Assembly (NCBI GenBank): GCA_038243395.1
Contig: JBBSRC010000006.1
Location: 1 to 64,000, forward strand
Reading direction: 5' to 3'
From: Gelidibacter sp038243395
GTDB lineage: Bacteria; Bacteroidota; Bacteroidia; Flavobacteriales; Flavobacteriaceae
DNA: 64,000 bases
This document shows positions 1-7,936 of this stretch, piece by piece (position 1 is the first letter of the stretch; each line of letters opens with the position of its first letter). The notes below the pieces were generated by a model. The model did not search any database. It saw only the letters and a list, made by a program, of their open reading frames with translations, and was not told the DNA's origin. A program made the position numbers and the translations under genes.

Positions 1-324
1 ACCAAAAACTGCACCTTCCTTTTGAAGCGTATTTAAAACGCCCTTATCGGGAAAATTATCGGTTCCATTAAAAGCCATGTGCTCAAGAAAGTGTGCCAAC
101 CCTTGTTGATCGTCATTTTCAAGAACGGAGCCTACGTTTTGAATGATGTAGTAGCTGGCAGCATCTTTGACCACCTCAGTTTTATAGATGTAATAGGTAA
201 GACCATTAGGCAAAACGCCTTTGGTAACTTGCGCGTTTTCCGGCAACGGATCATTTAGATTGGTGTTTTGCGCCATCAAACTAATGCTGAGCAAAAAACT
301 AAAGAGAATGGTAAATTTCTTCAT
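1..324 (-). CDS. M16 family metalloprotease, N-terminal part (cut by window edge)
   Basis: The 108 codons visible begin with a signal peptide (MKKFTILFSFLL..., ending near SLMAQ) and continue into the first M16 (insulinase/pitrilysin) domain: PNGLTYYIYK, then the zinc motif HFLEH (the family's inverted HxxEH) in LAHFLEHMAFNGT at about residues 79-91. Such proteins are zinc peptidases of the periplasm or cell surface; full-length members in Bacteroidota are often over 900 residues. Only the start is present, so completeness cannot be judged. It faces the same way as the uptake locus that follows but is separated from it by a 277-base gap with a terminator, so it is probably a separate transcript. 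Confidence 0.88.
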   Translation of the reverse strand, partial: MKKFTILFSFLLSISLMAQNTNLNDPLPENAQVTKGVLPNGLTYYIYKTEVVKDAASYYIIQNVGSVLENDDQQGLAHFLEHMAFNGTDNFPDKGVLNTLQKEGAVFG

Positions 325-549
325 AATTATTTTAGTGTTTTTAATTACAAACCAAAATGGTTGTAGGTTATACACTATCATAACGCAGTATATTGATTTC
401 ACCCTTAGTCGTAAATGTTAAGAAAGTATTAAAAGTTTAAAATCGTTGCTTACTTATTTTTATTTGACTGATGCGTTTTTCCTTTAGAGTTTTCTCAAAT
501 TTGCAAATAAACGGCCGAAGCTATACACAATTCAATTTAACGCAATAAA

Positions 550-582
550 AAAACCTTGCATCTTATTAAAATGCAAGGTTTT
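550..582 (-). terminator. Intrinsic terminator of the S51 peptidase gene
   Basis: A perfect 12-base inverted repeat (AAAACCTTGCAT / ATGCAAGGTTTT) with a 9-base loop lies 20 bases beyond the stop codon of the minus-strand gene ending at 602. Read on the minus strand the stem runs into a T-tract. It closes the long minus-strand locus. The rest of 325-601 holds no gene; it is the AT-rich upstream region of the M16 gene. Confidence 0.7.
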
Positions 583-601
583 AAAGTTGAAAAGTGGTTG
601 G

Positions 602-1882
602 TTAATTCTTAATAATCTTAAAAGTCTGCTCTGACGTTTCTGAATAAAGTTTTAAAACATACAGTCCAGAGCTTAAAGAAGACACATCAATCTTATTACC
701 GTTTGACAATGTAGATGAAAACTCTTTTCCTAAAACATTATAAACTTTGAATGATTGCACAGGGCTTTTCGATTTAATGAAAATTTTATCTGCTACTGGG
801 TTGGGGTAAATTTCAGCATTAAAGGTCTCGAAATCTAAAATGGAAAGTATATCGCACATTGGATTTGCACCTGCAGAGATCTTTAGAACGCCAGCATTTA
901 CTGACCAATTTTCCCATGTACCGCCCTCTCCCGTTGTCCAATCGGATAGGTCAAAAGAGTTAGCTCCTGTTTTGGTCCCGGGCACTTTATAAACTTTCAT
1001 GGCCTCTTCTCTTCTATTCCAAGTGAGCGGACTAAACTTTTGAATATTTTCGGGTGCATTGTCTGCTACACAATTAGATTGTAAAAAATAAGCCGACTCT
1101 GGATAGGCTGGAAAATCGCCATAAACCCTTGCCTTACCATTAGCATCTACACAGATGGCCGTGTAGTCATTACAAGCAATCCCAAAAGAACGTTTCTTAT
1201 TATCTTCAGAATATCTTGCCATAAAAACGCTGAGACGTCCTTCACGATCACGGTTTGCAAAATGACTATCCGTAATAACATCTGCCAAAAAAGGGATGTC
1301 TAAAAAATCGTTAGTGCCCAAAGTCACTCTTGGGTGATAAGGATTACTTAACGCTACCGCACTATCCAAGCCACCATATTCTGCTGTGAAATAAGAACTT
1401 CCTAAAATAGCCATTCCTGCACTGGTGCCTCCAATTACACCATTTTTAGTGTTGATATAGGTGTTTAAAGTAGTTTCCATGACGTTGTCCTTAAAATATT
1501 TGACGTAGTCATATTGATCACCACCGGCAAACCAAATGGCCTCTGCATTAGCTACCTTTTCCAATACATACGGATCAATTGCTCCAGCTGCATTATTGAT
1601 AACAAAGGTTCTAACGGAGTTGATGGTTACGCCTAATTCAGAATAAAAATAATTATTGTAACCATCACTTTCAGAGGCTCTCAAAACTACAACATCACCA
1701 CCGTCGGACTGGTTTAAAAACCAAATCATTGCCGCATCTTGCTCGCCCGCACCACCCATTAAGCACACACCAGACTGATGATTTGTAGTGACATCCGTGG
1801 CATTTCCAGTGAGATACTCTGTATAGTTTTGAGCAAAAAGGGCTTGAAAGCTCAACACTAATAATAAGGTAATTTTTTTCAT
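602..1882 (-). CDS. Secreted cyanophycinase-like S51 peptidase with T9SS sorting domain
   Basis: 426 residues. A signal peptide (to about residue 18, LFAQ) precedes a peptidase S51 domain. The nucleophile is S154 in GGTSAGMA, with AGGDQ (Q123) before it and the block D205-S-H-F-x-x-R211-x-R213-x-x-R216-L after it. From memory of Synechocystis CphB, the corresponding residues are Gln101, Ser132, Asp172, Gln173, Arg178, Arg180 and Arg183; only Gln173 differs here (Ser206). Residues ~352-426 form a type A T9SS C-terminal domain (YPNPV, then GLYVLKLYS...TFKIIKN), so it is probably secreted through the outer membrane and attached at the surface or released. It is the last gene of the SusCD locus. 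A surface endo- or exo-isopeptidase acting on cyanophycin or a similar beta-aspartyl polymer is the best guess; substrate unproven. Confidence 0.85.
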   Translation of the reverse strand: MKKITLLLVLSFQALFAQNYTEYLTGNATDVTTNHQSGVCLMGGAGEQDAAMIWFLNQSDGGDVVVLRASESDGYNNYFYSELGVTINSVRTFVINNAAGAIDPYVLEKVANAEAIWFAGGDQYDYVKYFKDNVMETTLNTYINTKNGVIGGTSAGMAILGSSYFTAEYGGLDSAVALSNPYHPRVTLGTNDFLDIPFLADVITDSHFANRDREGRLSVFMARYSEDNKKRSFGIACNDYTAICVDANGKARVYGDFPAYPESAYFLQSNCVADNAPENIQKFSPLTWNRREEAMKVYKVPGTKTGANSFDLSDWTTGEGGTWENWSVNAGVLKISAGANPMCDILSILDFETFNAEIYPNPVADKIFIKSKSPVQSFKVYNVLGKEFSSTLSNGNKIDVSSLSSGLYVLKLYSETSEQTFKIIKN

Positions 1883-1901
1883 AAGCTTATCGCTATTTAC
1901 T

Positions 1902-3221
1902 CTATTTCTTCTGATTAACTAAACGATAAATCATCACGGCAGTAATTTTTGCTTGGGTTGCCACTGTACGCAAATCGCCAATTTCTTCGATGGTATGATC
2001 ACCAGAACCCCCTGTCAATCCTAATCCGTCAAGTGCCATATCTACATATCCTGAGGTAAATGAAATATCTGCAGCGCCAGCGTTCCTTGGATTAACAGCT
2101 TCGACCGAGCCAAAACCTAAATCCTGACTAACGCCATCATAAAATTGCAGAAGTTTAGTATTGCTTTCCGTCAACGCCAAAGGTGGATAACCGTTATCAC
2201 CAAAAGTCAACTCTGCCGTCGTATAAGGATAGTTTTTAGAAACAATTTCTTTCATGATCTTATGAGCTTTTTCCAATTGATCAGGAGACGTGGCACGAAT
2301 ATCACCATGAACAATGGCGTGCTCCGCGACCACATTATTCTTTCCGAAAGAAGTGCCTCCGGTCAAATCCTCATTCACATTTAAATCTGTTCCGCCGATA
2401 ATAAACCCTGGATTAAAGGTCAAATCTTTTTCTTTGGATAACTGTAAATAAAATTTATTTAAAATTCGGGCGGTTTCATAAATAGCGCCAACACCAATAT
2501 CTTTAGTGAAAACTTGCGAGGAATGCGCAGGTACTCCCGTCACTTTTAATTCCCAATCGGAGGATCCTCTGCGAGAAACTACAATCGTTTTTGGATTGTT
2601 ATCCCCGTTTTCAAAACCTAAGGCAATGTCAGCTCTTTTAGCGCCTTCAACCAAATCCTTTTTAGAAAGCTCAATGGGCTCGCCACTTTTTTCTTCATCA
2701 CCGGTCATAATTATTTCGATGGACATATCATCCAAGACACCAGCTTCTTTTAACGCTTTCATTGCTAAGATGATAATGACGTCGCCGCCTTTCATATCTG
2801 CTACTCCAGGACCTTTCATCATATGTTCATCTATCATCGTATACTCCTGAAACGGACTGTCCAATTCAAAAACGGTATCTAAATGTCCGATTAATAAAAA
2901 CTTTGGCCCTTTCTTGCCTTCTCTTTTAGCGATTAAATGTCCACCACGATCATAAGCTTCGCCATTGGTTAATTCCGTTTTGAATCCGAGTTGATCCAAT
3001 TCTGCCTTAAACAATTCGCCAACTGCTCTAACTCCTTCAAAATTCATCGTACCGCTATTGATATTCACTGCTTTTTTAAGCAGGTCAATCGAAGCATCGA
3101 GATGTTGATCAATCGATTTTACAATTTTATTCTCCATTTTTCCTTTTTGTGCAAATGTCAGCGTGCTTAAGAATAGGACTGAAAATATTAATAATTTGTG
3201 TGTTGTTTTTTTCAAAATCAT
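1902..3221 (-). CDS. Secreted M20 family zinc peptidase (glutamate-carboxypeptidase-like)
   Basis: 439 residues from the ATG at 3221, five bases after the preceding gene's stop; a 14-residue longer form would start inside that gene and spoil the signal peptide, so the shorter start is chosen. Signal peptide MILKKTTHKLL...LTFAQ. M20 metal ligands and catalytic residues are visible: GHLDTVF, GPGVADMKGGD, TGDEEKSGEP and the dimerisation-domain His in GVPAHSSQ. Family members are dinuclear zinc exopeptidases that remove C-terminal amino acids or split dipeptides (CPG2 type). Placed between two cyanophycinase-type enzymes, it could hydrolyse released beta-Asp-Arg dipeptides or trim peptides in the periplasm; this is inference from context. 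Confidence 0.85.
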   Translation of the reverse strand: MILKKTTHKLLIFSVLFLSTLTFAQKGKMENKIVKSIDQHLDASIDLLKKAVNINSGTMNFEGVRAVGELFKAELDQLGFKTELTNGEAYDRGGHLIAKREGKKGPKFLLIGHLDTVFELDSPFQEYTMIDEHMMKGPGVADMKGGDVIIILAMKALKEAGVLDDMSIEIIMTGDEEKSGEPIELSKKDLVEGAKRADIALGFENGDNNPKTIVVSRRGSSDWELKVTGVPAHSSQVFTKDIGVGAIYETARILNKFYLQLSKEKDLTFNPGFIIGGTDLNVNEDLTGGTSFGKNNVVAEHAIVHGDIRATSPDQLEKAHKIMKEIVSKNYPYTTAELTFGDNGYPPLALTESNTKLLQFYDGVSQDLGFGSVEAVNPRNAGAADISFTSGYVDMALDGLGLTGGSGDHTIEEIGDLRTVATQAKITAVMIYRLVNQKK

Positions 3222-3225
3222 AAAT

Positions 3226-4080
3226 TTAATTAAGGTTAAAATTTTCTCCTGGTAAATAAACATTCAATTGGAGGTCATGCGCTCCTAGTTTATCGCCATG
3301 CACATTTTTTGAACCCTTCGGGTTTTTTAGTACAATGACTTGTGAATCGCCAATAATTTCAGCGTTGTTTCCACAGACTAAAATGGCCGTGGCTTCGTCG
3401 ATGCCAATGCCTAACATGTCTGGATGTTCAATAACGGCACTGATCAATCGGTTGTAACGGCTGCGTTTGACAAAATGCTGATCGATGATAACATTGGTCA
3501 ACATGCCTAATCCAGTCTTGATTTCGATATTTTCGGCATCTATATTCTTGAATGTGGACGCATAGTCCGGATGTTTGAGTTCGCTTCCGGAAATCATCAT
3601 TTTGCTCATAATCGCTGCTCCTGCACTAGTTCCAGCAATTAAGTTTCCCTTAGCATACGATTCATGAATCGCCTTCTCAATCAAAGTTCCTGCAACAATG
3701 TCCATAAATCGGTTTTGATCGCCACCTGAAATATAAATCATTTTGGCATTTCTAATAGAATCAATTTTAGATATGGTCAAGATCTCATCTTTAATAAAGT
3801 CCAATCCATAAATATTCTTAATGCCTTTTTCGATAAATTGTTTCCCGGAATAGTAAATTGCAGAATCCGGCTCAGCGCTCGACATTGGCAAGATAATGCC
3901 ATATCCAGATGTATCAATCCCCGATTCTTTAATGATCCGATCCACCATGGCTGAAGGTCTTGAACCTCCGCCAATAATTACTAATTTCCCTTTCGGTGAT
4001 GCATCTTGTGCGCTTAAGGGAGTTGTACAGAACACACTTCCAATAAGCACACAAATTGCCACAAATCCTTTTATCTTCAT
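3226..4080 (-). CDS. cphB: Cyanophycinase, exported
   Basis: 284 residues with a signal peptide (cleavage near LSAQ, residue 25). Peptidase S51 fold: KLVIIGGGS at the start, ISGGDQ (Q122), nucleophile S152 in AGTSAGAA, and D200-Q-H-F-V-K-R206-S-R208-Y-N-R211-L, then GIGIDEATA. The spacing D-Q-x4-R-x-R-x2-R matches, as I recall it, the substrate-binding set of Synechocystis CphB (Asp172, Gln173, Arg178, Arg180, Arg183), together with Gln101 and Ser132. This argues for real cyanophycinase activity, cutting (beta-Asp-Arg)n to dipeptides, rather than the alpha-aspartyl dipeptidase activity of PepE. No lipobox or T9SS tail, so periplasmic or released. It follows the lipoprotein gene by two bases. 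Confidence 0.88.
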   Translation of the reverse strand: MKIKGFVAICVLIGSVFCTTPLSAQDASPKGKLVIIGGGSRPSAMVDRIIKESGIDTSGYGIILPMSSAEPDSAIYYSGKQFIEKGIKNIYGLDFIKDEILTISKIDSIRNAKMIYISGGDQNRFMDIVAGTLIEKAIHESYAKGNLIAGTSAGAAIMSKMMISGSELKHPDYASTFKNIDAENIEIKTGLGMLTNVIIDQHFVKRSRYNRLISAVIEHPDMLGIGIDEATAILVCGNNAEIIGDSQVIVLKNPKGSKNVHGDKLGAHDLQLNVYLPGENFNLN

Positions 4081-4082
4081 GT

Positions 4083-5216
4083 TTATTGTCTTTTACCTAT
4101 AACGATGCCATTGGTGCCCGCGGCGGCGGCATAGTAAATTTCTGCTTCACTGCCATCTAAGTTGGCTCTCATCATATTATTTGCGCGTCGGTCGCCCCAA
4201 TAAATTTTCTGTCCATAAGGATCATAAGCCAAACCATAAACCACACGAGAAATTCCTACGGCAATTGTGGTGACTCCCGTACCATCTAAATTAGCCGACT
4301 TGATACGGATATCTCCAGAAGCCACATATTCATCATAATAGATACGATCGCCCACGACCATAATACTCGCACCTTCTACGCCAGCGATAATTTCCTTTTC
4401 GCCAGTGCCATCTAAGTTTTTAGACCAAACACCGCCGTCATAATTAATCCAATAGAGTTTTCTATTGACCAAATCAATGGCTAATCCATCAGGATCATTA
4501 GCTTGTCCGGTTACAAAATCTTCTATTTGTGTAAGATCGTTACTGCTCAAATCGGCACGTTGTACACCGGTGGTAGTATTCCAGTAAATTTTGTTCTCTT
4601 GATAATCAAACGCAATGGCAATTGGTTTATCCAATCCAGTTCTGAAATCCTCTACATTGCTACCATCAAGGTTGGCTCTAAAGATTTTATTTGCGCCATA
4701 ATCACTGATGTATAATTTATTATTCACGGTGTCCATTGCCATACTGTAGGATGTTTGGGTAGTTAAACCATTTATCTCAGTAAAGATTGGCGCCTGAGTA
4801 TTGATCAGACCTTGATAAACTTTGGTGCCGTCGGTATAATAAATTGGCGTTCCTGTGGCATTTGGATCTTTAACGACGATCGTTTTTGAAGATTCTCGAA
4901 TCTCCAAAGATTCTGAAGTTTTAACTACCAAATTCACAACGTATACGCCTGCTGCATCGTACGTATAAGTAGGATTGGTCTCAGAAGATGAATCTCCATT
5001 TCCGAAATTCCAGTAAAACACAGCAGTCCCAACCGTGGTCGGTACGATGGACGTGTTGCTGAACGTTACCGTCGCCGGTGCAAACTCATCGTTACTGATA
5101 TTATAAGTAAACGACGGTACCGTACTTGCCGGTGGCACTGGGAATTCATCATCCGTACACGACTGAAAGCTGATTCCAATCATAACTATGACATATATTA
5201 TAAACGAATTTTTCAT
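4083..5216 (-). CDS. PKD-domain plus YWTD-repeat surface lipoprotein (1)
   Basis: 377 residues. The lipoprotein signal ends at Cys20 (SFQSC), followed by a short acidic stretch (CTDDE) like that of Bacteroidota surface-exposed lipoproteins. Residues ~35-115 are a PKD domain (FYWNFGNGDSSSETNPTYTY). Residues ~125-377 hold repeated units of the LDL-receptor class B kind (IYWNTTTG, LYWINYDGG, IYWGDRRANN, each followed by xxANLDGS/xNLDGT), expected to form a six-bladed beta-propeller. It lies in the SusE/SusF position of the locus, so it is probably an outer-membrane substrate-binding protein. No catalytic residues recognised. It is a paralogue of the next gene upstream (5231-6568). Confidence 0.85.
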   Translation of the reverse strand: MKNSFIIYVIVMIGISFQSCTDDEFPVPPASTVPSFTYNISNDEFAPATVTFSNTSIVPTTVGTAVFYWNFGNGDSSSETNPTYTYDAAGVYVVNLVVKTSESLEIRESSKTIVVKDPNATGTPIYYTDGTKVYQGLINTQAPIFTEINGLTTQTSYSMAMDTVNNKLYISDYGANKIFRANLDGSNVEDFRTGLDKPIAIAFDYQENKIYWNTTTGVQRADLSSNDLTQIEDFVTGQANDPDGLAIDLVNRKLYWINYDGGVWSKNLDGTGEKEIIAGVEGASIMVVGDRIYYDEYVASGDIRIKSANLDGTGVTTIAVGISRVVYGLAYDPYGQKIYWGDRRANNMMRANLDGSEAEIYYAAAAGTNGIVIGKRQ

Positions 5217-5230
5217 CTGTTGCTGTTTTA

Positions 5231-6568
5231 TTATTTAATTAGTATGAGGCCTCTTACACTACCTAACCCTGATTTCACGGTTTCTTTGTTGGATCCATCT
5301 AAATCAGCACTATACACTTCTCCCGTATCACGTCCTCCCCAATATATTTTATTGTCTTCAGTATCAATTTGAATCCCATAAATCCGAGTGGCTTTTTCAG
5401 CAACAATCTCAATATTTGAACCATCAAGATTCGCTCTTTTTAATGATCTATTGTCCTCAAAATAAACTTTATTATTTACGGAATCAACCGTCACAGCGTA
5501 ACCAAAAACCTCTGAAATAATTATGGTAAGATTCGACCCGTCCAAATTGGCGATATAAAGATCTTCATCTTCGGCATCGTAGACATACATTTTGCTATTT
5601 TTAAGATCGAGCGCTATACCTCTCAAGGCTGCACCTTCCATATTTATAATGCCTATTTCGGCATTTGAGCCGTCTAGATTCGCCCTTGACACATTGCCAG
5701 CATTATCAACCCAATATATTTTGTTGCCTGCTACATCTAGTGCGATGGCATAAGGATCGTCAATGTTTTCAACAATCACTTCCAAGTCAGTCGTATCACG
5801 ATTCATTCTCCAAATATTTCCGAAAGGAGCGGTATCAAAATCACTAAAGTAAATTTTATCATTAGTGGCATCATAGGCCATCCCAACACCAGTTCTGCCG
5901 GCTAAATCCAATACGTCACTAACTCCTCCTGAACCATCAAGCGTCAATTTTCTCATAAAGCTATCAACAGCATCGATATAATATAATTCTCCTGGTGCTT
6001 CTGGTGCCACGTCGATAACTACTTCTTTAGTAGAAGTGTTTGTGCCTCCAGCGCCCGTAGCCGTAAGCGTTACTGTGAAGGTTCCTGCGGATGGAAAAGC
6101 ATAGGTTGGATTTTCTTCCGTAGAGGTGGCATCATTGCCAAAATTCCAACTGTAGCTCGTGGCACCTAAAGAGGTATTAGTAAATAGCACAGGATTGTTA
6201 GCAATTAGATTATCTTCATCGGCTACTGTAAAACCACTGGCTGGAGTCACCTTAATTTCCATATTAGAAATCGTTGACCCACCGGAACCAGTCGATACCA
6301 AACTTACCAAAAACACACTGCTCGATTGGTAGGATTTTTTTGGCGAGACTTGGTTAGAGGTTGTTCCATCTCCAAAACTCCATAAATACGCCGTGGCATT
6401 TTGGGAGTTATTGGTAAATTGAATGTCTTCCCCTATTTTAACTTCTTTTGCGCTGGCAGAAAATTCAGCTTGCGATTGTGGTTGTAGGGCATCATCATCG
6501 TTTTGGCATGAAACAAATGCTAACGAGAAGAAACTTATCAGAATGTAATTTAAAAATTTAGTTTGCAT
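5231..6568 (-). CDS. PKD-domain plus YWTD-repeat surface lipoprotein (2)
   Basis: 445 residues from the ATG at 6568, giving a normal 21-residue lipoprotein signal (MQTKFLNYIL...FVSC, then QNDDD); an in-frame ATG at 6592 would add eight residues and cannot be excluded. Two PKD domains in tandem (about residues 35-105 and 110-190; AYLWSFGDGTTSNQVSPKKSY and SYSWNFGNDATSTEENPTY) precede a propeller of YWTD-like repeats (KIYWVDNAGNVSRANLDGS, KIYWGGRDTGEVYSADLDGS). It resembles the 377-residue lipoprotein downstream but has one more PKD domain, as expected of a duplicated gene. Likely surface binding protein working with SusCD. Confidence 0.83.
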   Translation of the reverse strand: MQTKFLNYILISFFSLAFVSCQNDDDALQPQSQAEFSASAKEVKIGEDIQFTNNSQNATAYLWSFGDGTTSNQVSPKKSYQSSSVFLVSLVSTGSGGSTISNMEIKVTPASGFTVADEDNLIANNPVLFTNTSLGATSYSWNFGNDATSTEENPTYAFPSAGTFTVTLTATGAGGTNTSTKEVVIDVAPEAPGELYYIDAVDSFMRKLTLDGSGGVSDVLDLAGRTGVGMAYDATNDKIYFSDFDTAPFGNIWRMNRDTTDLEVIVENIDDPYAIALDVAGNKIYWVDNAGNVSRANLDGSNAEIGIINMEGAALRGIALDLKNSKMYVYDAEDEDLYIANLDGSNLTIIISEVFGYAVTVDSVNNKVYFEDNRSLKRANLDGSNIEIVAEKATRIYGIQIDTEDNKIYWGGRDTGEVYSADLDGSNKETVKSGLGSVRGLILIK

Positions 6569-6599
6569 AAGATCTATTTTAAATGTGGTCATGAGTTGA

Positions 6600-7931
6600 T
6601 TAATATCCAGGATTTTGTGTCATCCCCGGGTCATTATTGGTTTGGATTTCTTCCGATGGAATTGGAAATAAGGTCTGGTTAATGCTATTGACATTTGGCA
6701 AAACAGTGACTGCGCGTCCTGTTCTGACCAAATCAAACCATCTGTGGCCTTCAAAAGCAAATTCAACACGTCTTTCCTTTTCAATAATTTTCAGTAATTG
6801 CGAGATCGAAACTTCAGAAGTTGGATTCAGGTTTGCTCGTGTTCTAATTTTGTTAATATCACTTTGAATTGCGGCTAAATCAGGCGCCGTTTTATTGGCT
6901 TCGGCTTCGGCTCTGATTAAATACATATCGGCCAATCTTAAAACAATAAAATTATCTGCTCCAAGACTTAAATCGTCGTATTTAATGGCGTAAGCACTGG
7001 TACCCGCAAAAGCAATGGATGCGTCGTAGCGTTTATCTCCTGATTCGTAAGCTGCCAATAAATCTGCAGAGGGCTCCACTTCTCTTCTGCCGTTTAATGA
7101 GGTCGGGAAATTATATTCCGCAATTCTATTTCTTTCTGTTTGAGAAAAATAGATTTCGAAAATCGATTCTGAAGATTGATCTGCAGCAAATACATCTGCA
7201 TAATTCCCCATCAAGGTATAGCCACCATTGTCAATGACCTCAGTAGCTAAAGTCGCGGCTTGGGCATAATCTTTTTTATACAAATACACCCGCGCCAATA
7301 AGGCTTTGGCAGCATATTTAGACGTTCTTATCTTGTTGCCTGAAGATGAAAGATTGTCAGCAGCAAACAACAAATCATTAATGATTTGGCTGTACACCTG
7401 CTCCACTGGATCTCTGGGCACATCTAAATCGCCAACACCAACGGTAGGCGTTACAATGATTGGAATAGCACCAAAATAATTCAGCAAATTAAAATGACTT
7501 AAAGCTCTGATAAAATAAAGTTCGCCCAAAGCGTTATTCTTTTCGGCATCGCTCATATATGGAATACCGGGCACCTTATCAATAACGTTGTTAGCGACAT
7601 TAATACTTCGATACATCGTTGACCACATCCCACTCACCGACCCATTTTCAGGGAGGATATTATTGTTGGCAATCTCTCTGTATTCACTGGCGGTGGCACT
7701 AATGGGATGCGCTAAATTATCCGCAGCCAAATCGGGGAAAATAACATCAGATCTCCCGTAATAACTCAACGACTGCAAGTAAGAATAGGCTCCTAAAATA
7801 CCTTTATCAACATCGTCTTTATTCTTGAAGGCGGCACTTGCATCAATGGAACTTTTTGACTCCACTTCCAACACATCGCAAGAAAACAATGCAGCCGCTA
7901 TTATAAAAAATAATAATATATGCTTTTTCAT
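6600..7931 (-). CDS. SusD/RagB family outer-membrane lipoprotein
   Basis: 443 residues; lipoprotein signal MKKHILLFFI...LFSC (Cys18). The SusD fold is recognisable from the TPR-like helical core (ALGELYFIRALSHFNLLNYFG; SKYAAKALLARVYLYKKDYAQAA) and the C-terminal conserved stretch FEGHRWFDLVRTGRA followed by LFPIPSEEIQTNN.GMTQNPGY. SusD proteins form the lid on the SusC barrel and bind the ligand. Slightly shorter than glycan-binding members (usually about 500-550), a size common among SusD proteins next to peptidases. It starts five bases after the SusC stop and is certainly co-transcribed. Confidence 0.95.
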   Translation of the reverse strand: MKKHILLFFIIAAALFSCDVLEVESKSSIDASAAFKNKDDVDKGILGAYSYLQSLSYYGRSDVIFPDLAADNLAHPISATASEYREIANNNILPENGSVSGMWSTMYRSINVANNVIDKVPGIPYMSDAEKNNALGELYFIRALSHFNLLNYFGAIPIIVTPTVGVGDLDVPRDPVEQVYSQIINDLLFAADNLSSSGNKIRTSKYAAKALLARVYLYKKDYAQAATLATEVIDNGGYTLMGNYADVFAADQSSESIFEIYFSQTERNRIAEYNFPTSLNGRREVEPSADLLAAYESGDKRYDASIAFAGTSAYAIKYDDLSLGADNFIVLRLADMYLIRAEAEANKTAPDLAAIQSDINKIRTRANLNPTSEVSISQLLKIIEKERRVEFAFEGHRWFDLVRTGRAVTVLPNVNSINQTLFPIPSEEIQTNNDPGMTQNPGY

Positions 7932-7936
7932 CTTTT

